DNA of 7,369 nucleotides from Gemmatimonadota bacterium (GTDB taxonomy: Bacteria > Gemmatimonadota > Gemmatimonadetes > Gemmatimonadales > GWC2-71-9), in contig JANYAG010000290.1 of assembly GCA_025361465.1 (NCBI GenBank), positions 1-7,369 of the forward strand, written 5' to 3'. Below, one piece after another: positions 5,672 to 7,369 of this stretch. Numbering within the stretch: position 1 is the stretch's first letter; the number at the start of each line of letters is the position of its first letter. The notes beneath the pieces were generated by a model, which did not search any database, had not been told where the DNA came from, and saw only the letters and a list, made by a program, of their open reading frames with translations. A program made the translations under genes and the position numbers.

Positions 5672-6390
5672 TGGATCGTGGCAAACTCGATACGGCGATT
5701 GCGGCGCTGGTGGCGCAGCTTGGCGGGTCGACCACTCCGCCCAGTGTCGTTCTGTACGGTTCGGCCGCCCGGGGCGACTGGATTCCCTGGCGCTCCGACG
5801 TCAACCTGCTGGTGGTGGTCGATGACCCATCGCCCTCATCTTTGGCGGAGTTGACGCCAGCGGTCACCGCCTGGGGAAACGCCGGCTTCACGCCGCCATT
5901 GATCATCGGGCGGGCGGAGTGGGATCGGGCGGCCGACGTCTTCCCGATCGAGATCACCGACATGCGCACGGCGTACTCCGTGCTGCTCGGCAGTGATCCG
6001 GTGGCGGTGCTCGAGGTGGAGCAGGACGACCTCCGCCGCGCGGTGGAAGCCGAGTTGCGCGGGACGCTGATCCGGCTGCGGCAGGCATACGTTCGCTTCG
6101 GCAAGGTGATGCCGACGCTGGGCGGCTTTGCGACCAGTTCGGTCGCGACGCTGCTGGTGTTGCTGCGCTGCACGGTGGTGCTGCTGCACCGCACGGCAGG
6201 CAAGGAACCGGCCGAGACAATCGCCGCGCTGGCGGCCGAGCTGGGCGAGGATGGCAAGGTGGTGCTGGAGATCGCGGCGCATCGCCGCGAGCACAAGTGG
6301 AGTTGTCCCCCGGAGCTGTTTGCGCGTTATCTCGAGGTCGTCCGGCGGGCGGTGGACCTCGTAGACCACATTGAACACGGAGATCGCTGA
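5671..6390 (+). CDS. Nucleotidyltransferase-fold protein with altered acidic motif
   Basis: The 239-residue cytoplasmic protein has the Pol-beta-type nucleotidyltransferase signature: LYGSAARGDW at 28-37 (the G-S motif) and RSDVNLLVVVDD at 41-52. The normal motif is S-D-x-D; here it is S-D-V-N, so the second of the metal-binding acids (position 45) is Asn. A possible third acid is E94 or D97 in FPIEITDM. After about residue 110 the protein is largely helical, with ELRGTLIRLRQAY at 128-140 and a Leu/Val-rich helix near 157-173; this could be a substrate or partner-binding domain. The substrate is unknown. Loss of the acid may mean weak or no catalysis; some small families keep Asn here, so it need not be decay. 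The gene overlaps the TPM stop by one base and lemA starts one base after it ends, so the three are one operon. Confidence 0.82.
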   Translation: MDRGKLDTAIAALVAQLGGSTTPPSVVLYGSAARGDWIPWRSDVNLLVVVDDPSPSSLAELTPAVTAWGNAGFTPPLIIGRAEWDRAADVFPIEITDMRTAYSVLLGSDPVAVLEVEQDDLRRAVEAELRGTLIRLRQAYVRFGKVMPTLGGFATSSVATLLVLLRCTVVLLHRTAGKEPAETIAALAAELGEDGKVVLEIAAHRREHKWSCPPELFARYLEVVRRAVDLVDHIEHGDR

Positions 6391-6391
6391 G

Positions 6392-6967
6392 ATGCGTCGT
6401 TCCCGTTTTTCTCTCCTCCTGGCGGTGGCGCTGGTCGCACCCCTGACCGGCTGCAGCTACAACACGCTGCAGACGCTGGACGAACAGGTGAACGCGGCGC
6501 AGGGGCAGATCAAGGTGCAGTTGCAGCGGCGGGCCGACCTGATCGGCAACCTGGTGGCGACGGTGAAAGGGATCACCAAGCAGGAAGACACCGTCTTCAT
6601 CGGGATCGCGAACGCCCGGGCCAAGCTGAGTGGCGCGGCGAGTGGCACCGACATCAAGGCCATGGGCGAGGCGAATGCGGCGATGAACGCGCCGCTCAGC
6701 CGGTTGCTGGCGCTGTCGGAGAATTATCCCCAGCTCAAGAGCAGCGAGAACTTCAAGCAGCTGCAGGACCAGATCGAGGGGACCGAGAACCGGATTGCCA
6801 CGGCGCGCACCGACTACAACGGCGCGGTGGAGACGTTCAACGCCAAGATCCGCCAGTTCCCGACCAACCTGACGGCCAAGATGTTCGGCCTGGGCAAGCC
6901 ACGGGAGTACTTCCAGGCGGATGCCGGATCGGAGAAGGCGCCGAAGGTGGATTTCGGGAGGCCGTAG
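6392..6967 (+). CDS. lemA: LemA family lipoprotein
   Basis: The protein has 191 residues. The signal sequence ends in a lipobox LTGC with the lipidated cysteine at residue 21; no Asp follows it (CSYN). The LemA domain covers about 25-175: VQLQRRADLIGNLVATVKG at 42-60, YPQLKSSENFKQLQDQIEG at 112-130, TENRIATARTDYNGAV at 131-146, RQFPTNLTAKMFG at 154-166 and REYFQADAG at 171-179, all characteristic of the family. The helices are likely packed as a bundle in the periplasm or on the membrane surface. Function in bacteria is poorly known; LemA commonly lies with TPM-domain genes. CGGAG (6378-6382) lies 9 bases before the ATG at 6392, which is preferred over an in-frame TTG at 6371 because the signal sequence starts cleanly here. 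Most LemA proteins have an N-terminal membrane helix; this one is a predicted lipoprotein. Confidence 0.93.
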   Translation: MRRSRFSLLLAVALVAPLTGCSYNTLQTLDEQVNAAQGQIKVQLQRRADLIGNLVATVKGITKQEDTVFIGIANARAKLSGAASGTDIKAMGEANAAMNAPLSRLLALSENYPQLKSSENFKQLQDQIEGTENRIATARTDYNGAVETFNAKIRQFPTNLTAKMFGLGKPREYFQADAGSEKAPKVDFGRP

Positions 6968-6975
6968 GACGAACG

Positions 6976-7003
6976 GGTGAATGGTGATTGGTGAACGGTG
7001 ATT
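6976..7003 (+). repeat. Four tandem heptamers, GGTGANN, after lemA
   Basis: The units GGTGAAT, GGTGATT, GGTGAAC and GGTGATT follow each other 8 bases after the lemA stop. They belong to the same family as the block at 4014-4041. Here no inverted partner block is present. Confidence 0.85.
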
Positions 7004-7004
7004 G

Positions 7005-7042
7005 GGCGCCCGGTTCGTGTCGCGAGACGCGGGCCGGGCGTC
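7005..7042 (+). terminator. Strong 17-bp hairpin with GCGA tetraloop after lemA
   Basis: Bases 7005-7021 pair with 7026-7042 without any mismatch: 13 Watson-Crick and 4 G-T pairs, closed by a GNRA-type GCGA loop (7022-7025). In the + strand RNA the four are G-U wobbles; in the - strand RNA they become A-C mismatches. The structure is therefore stronger at the end of the lemA transcript than of metG, whose stop codon it overlaps. No T-run follows, so this is a probable terminator or 3'-end stabiliser. Confidence 0.6.
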
Positions 7043-7369
7043 AGGGCGTGGGTGGCTTCGGAAAGAGGTTCTCCGGCTTGCTCACCTTCACTCCCGCCAG
7101 TCGCGGCTCCTCAGCCATTGCCCACGCCGCTTCGGGTGTGCCACCCTGCCCGAGGGCGGACCAGAGCGCCTGGCTCTTTTCCGGCATGAACGGTGACGCC
7201 ATGACGGCCAGCCGCATCAGGCAGTGCGCCAACGCGGCGAGCACGGCATCGAGCCGGGCATCATCGCCCGCCTTGGCCAGTCCCCACGGCGCACTGGTGG
7301 TGATATACCCGTTGGCTTCGGTGACCAGGTTCACGATCTGCTGCGCCGCCCCCTTGAGATCAATCGCCG
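7041..7369 (-). CDS. metG: Methionyl-tRNA synthetase, C-terminal part (partial)
   Basis: The gene enters from the right edge and ends at TGA (7043-7041). About 109 residues are visible. They match the anticodon-binding helical domain: EANGYITTSAPWGLAK, corresponding to N-x-Y-I-x-x-x-x-P-W-x-L-A-K, then LAVMASPFMPEKSQALWSALG, and the family's closing VKVSKPENLFPK near the stop. MetG charges methionine onto tRNA(Met) in the cytoplasm. The protein ends soon after LFPKPPTP, so the extra C-terminal tRNA-binding (Trbp111-like) domain found in many bacterial MetG proteins is absent. The frame stays open to the window edge, so the GTG at 7334 is internal. The gene converges on lemA across a structured gap. 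Confidence 0.93.
   Translation of the reverse strand, partial: AIDLKGAAQQIVNLVTEANGYITTSAPWGLAKAGDDARLDAVLAALAHCLMRLAVMASPFMPEKSQALWSALGQGGTPEAAWAMAEEPRLAGVKVSKPENLFPKPPTP

Noticed and set aside
5640..6296. 218-codon - strand open frame opposite the nucleotidyltransferase
   Set aside because: It is Ser/Arg-rich shadow sequence opposite a gene with a strong ribosome binding site and the G-S motif.
6371..6391. TTG at 6371 as the lemA start
   Set aside because: ATG 6392 has a better-spaced ribosome binding site and gives a clean lipoprotein signal.
7334..7334. GTG at 7334 as the true start of a short 97-residue gene
   Set aside because: The frame stays open to the window edge and the residues before it continue the methionyl-tRNA synthetase helical domain.

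Overview
The window is high-GC DNA that is almost fully coding, with no tRNA, rRNA, CRISPR array, transposase or phage gene. It encodes a Kdo transferase for lipopolysaccharide, two signal-peptide proteins that look like outer-membrane barrels, a periplasmic thiol oxidoreductase and a LemA lipoprotein, so the host has an outer membrane. High GC, an ATP synthase epsilon subunit without its C-terminal helices, and a Kdo transferase with a Bacteroidota-like signature would fit Gemmatimonadota or a neighbour in the FCB group. That placement is inference; no marker here proves it.

Left part (1-1742, + strand): the 3' end of atpD, then atpC coupled to it by overlapping stop and start codons, then two unrecognised probable outer-membrane proteins. 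The first of these begins inside the last codons of atpC behind a strong ribosome binding site. The ATP synthase operon therefore appears to run on into envelope genes.

Middle part (1743-4718): waaA (Kdo transferase, - strand) and a CPBP/CAAX-type intramembrane protease (+ strand) diverge from a 60-bp gap. The protease converges on a DsbA-like thioredoxin-fold protein (- strand).

Right part (4719-7369): a + strand cluster of three genes, a TPM-domain protein with a Gly-rich tail, a nucleotidyltransferase-fold protein with an altered active-site motif, and a LemA lipoprotein. The TPM stop and nucleotidyltransferase start overlap by one base, and lemA starts one base after the nucleotidyltransferase stop. 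The 3' end of metG enters from the right on the - strand.

All three gaps between convergent genes (1743-1924, 4010-4091, 6968-7040) hold long inverted repeats, two of them next to or built from a shared tandem heptamer of form GGTGANN. The two divergent gaps hold no comparable structure. These gaps, and the TPM/nucleotidyltransferase/LemA cluster, are the least conventional parts of an otherwise ordinary chromosomal window. I saw no clear evidence of a wholly new system.
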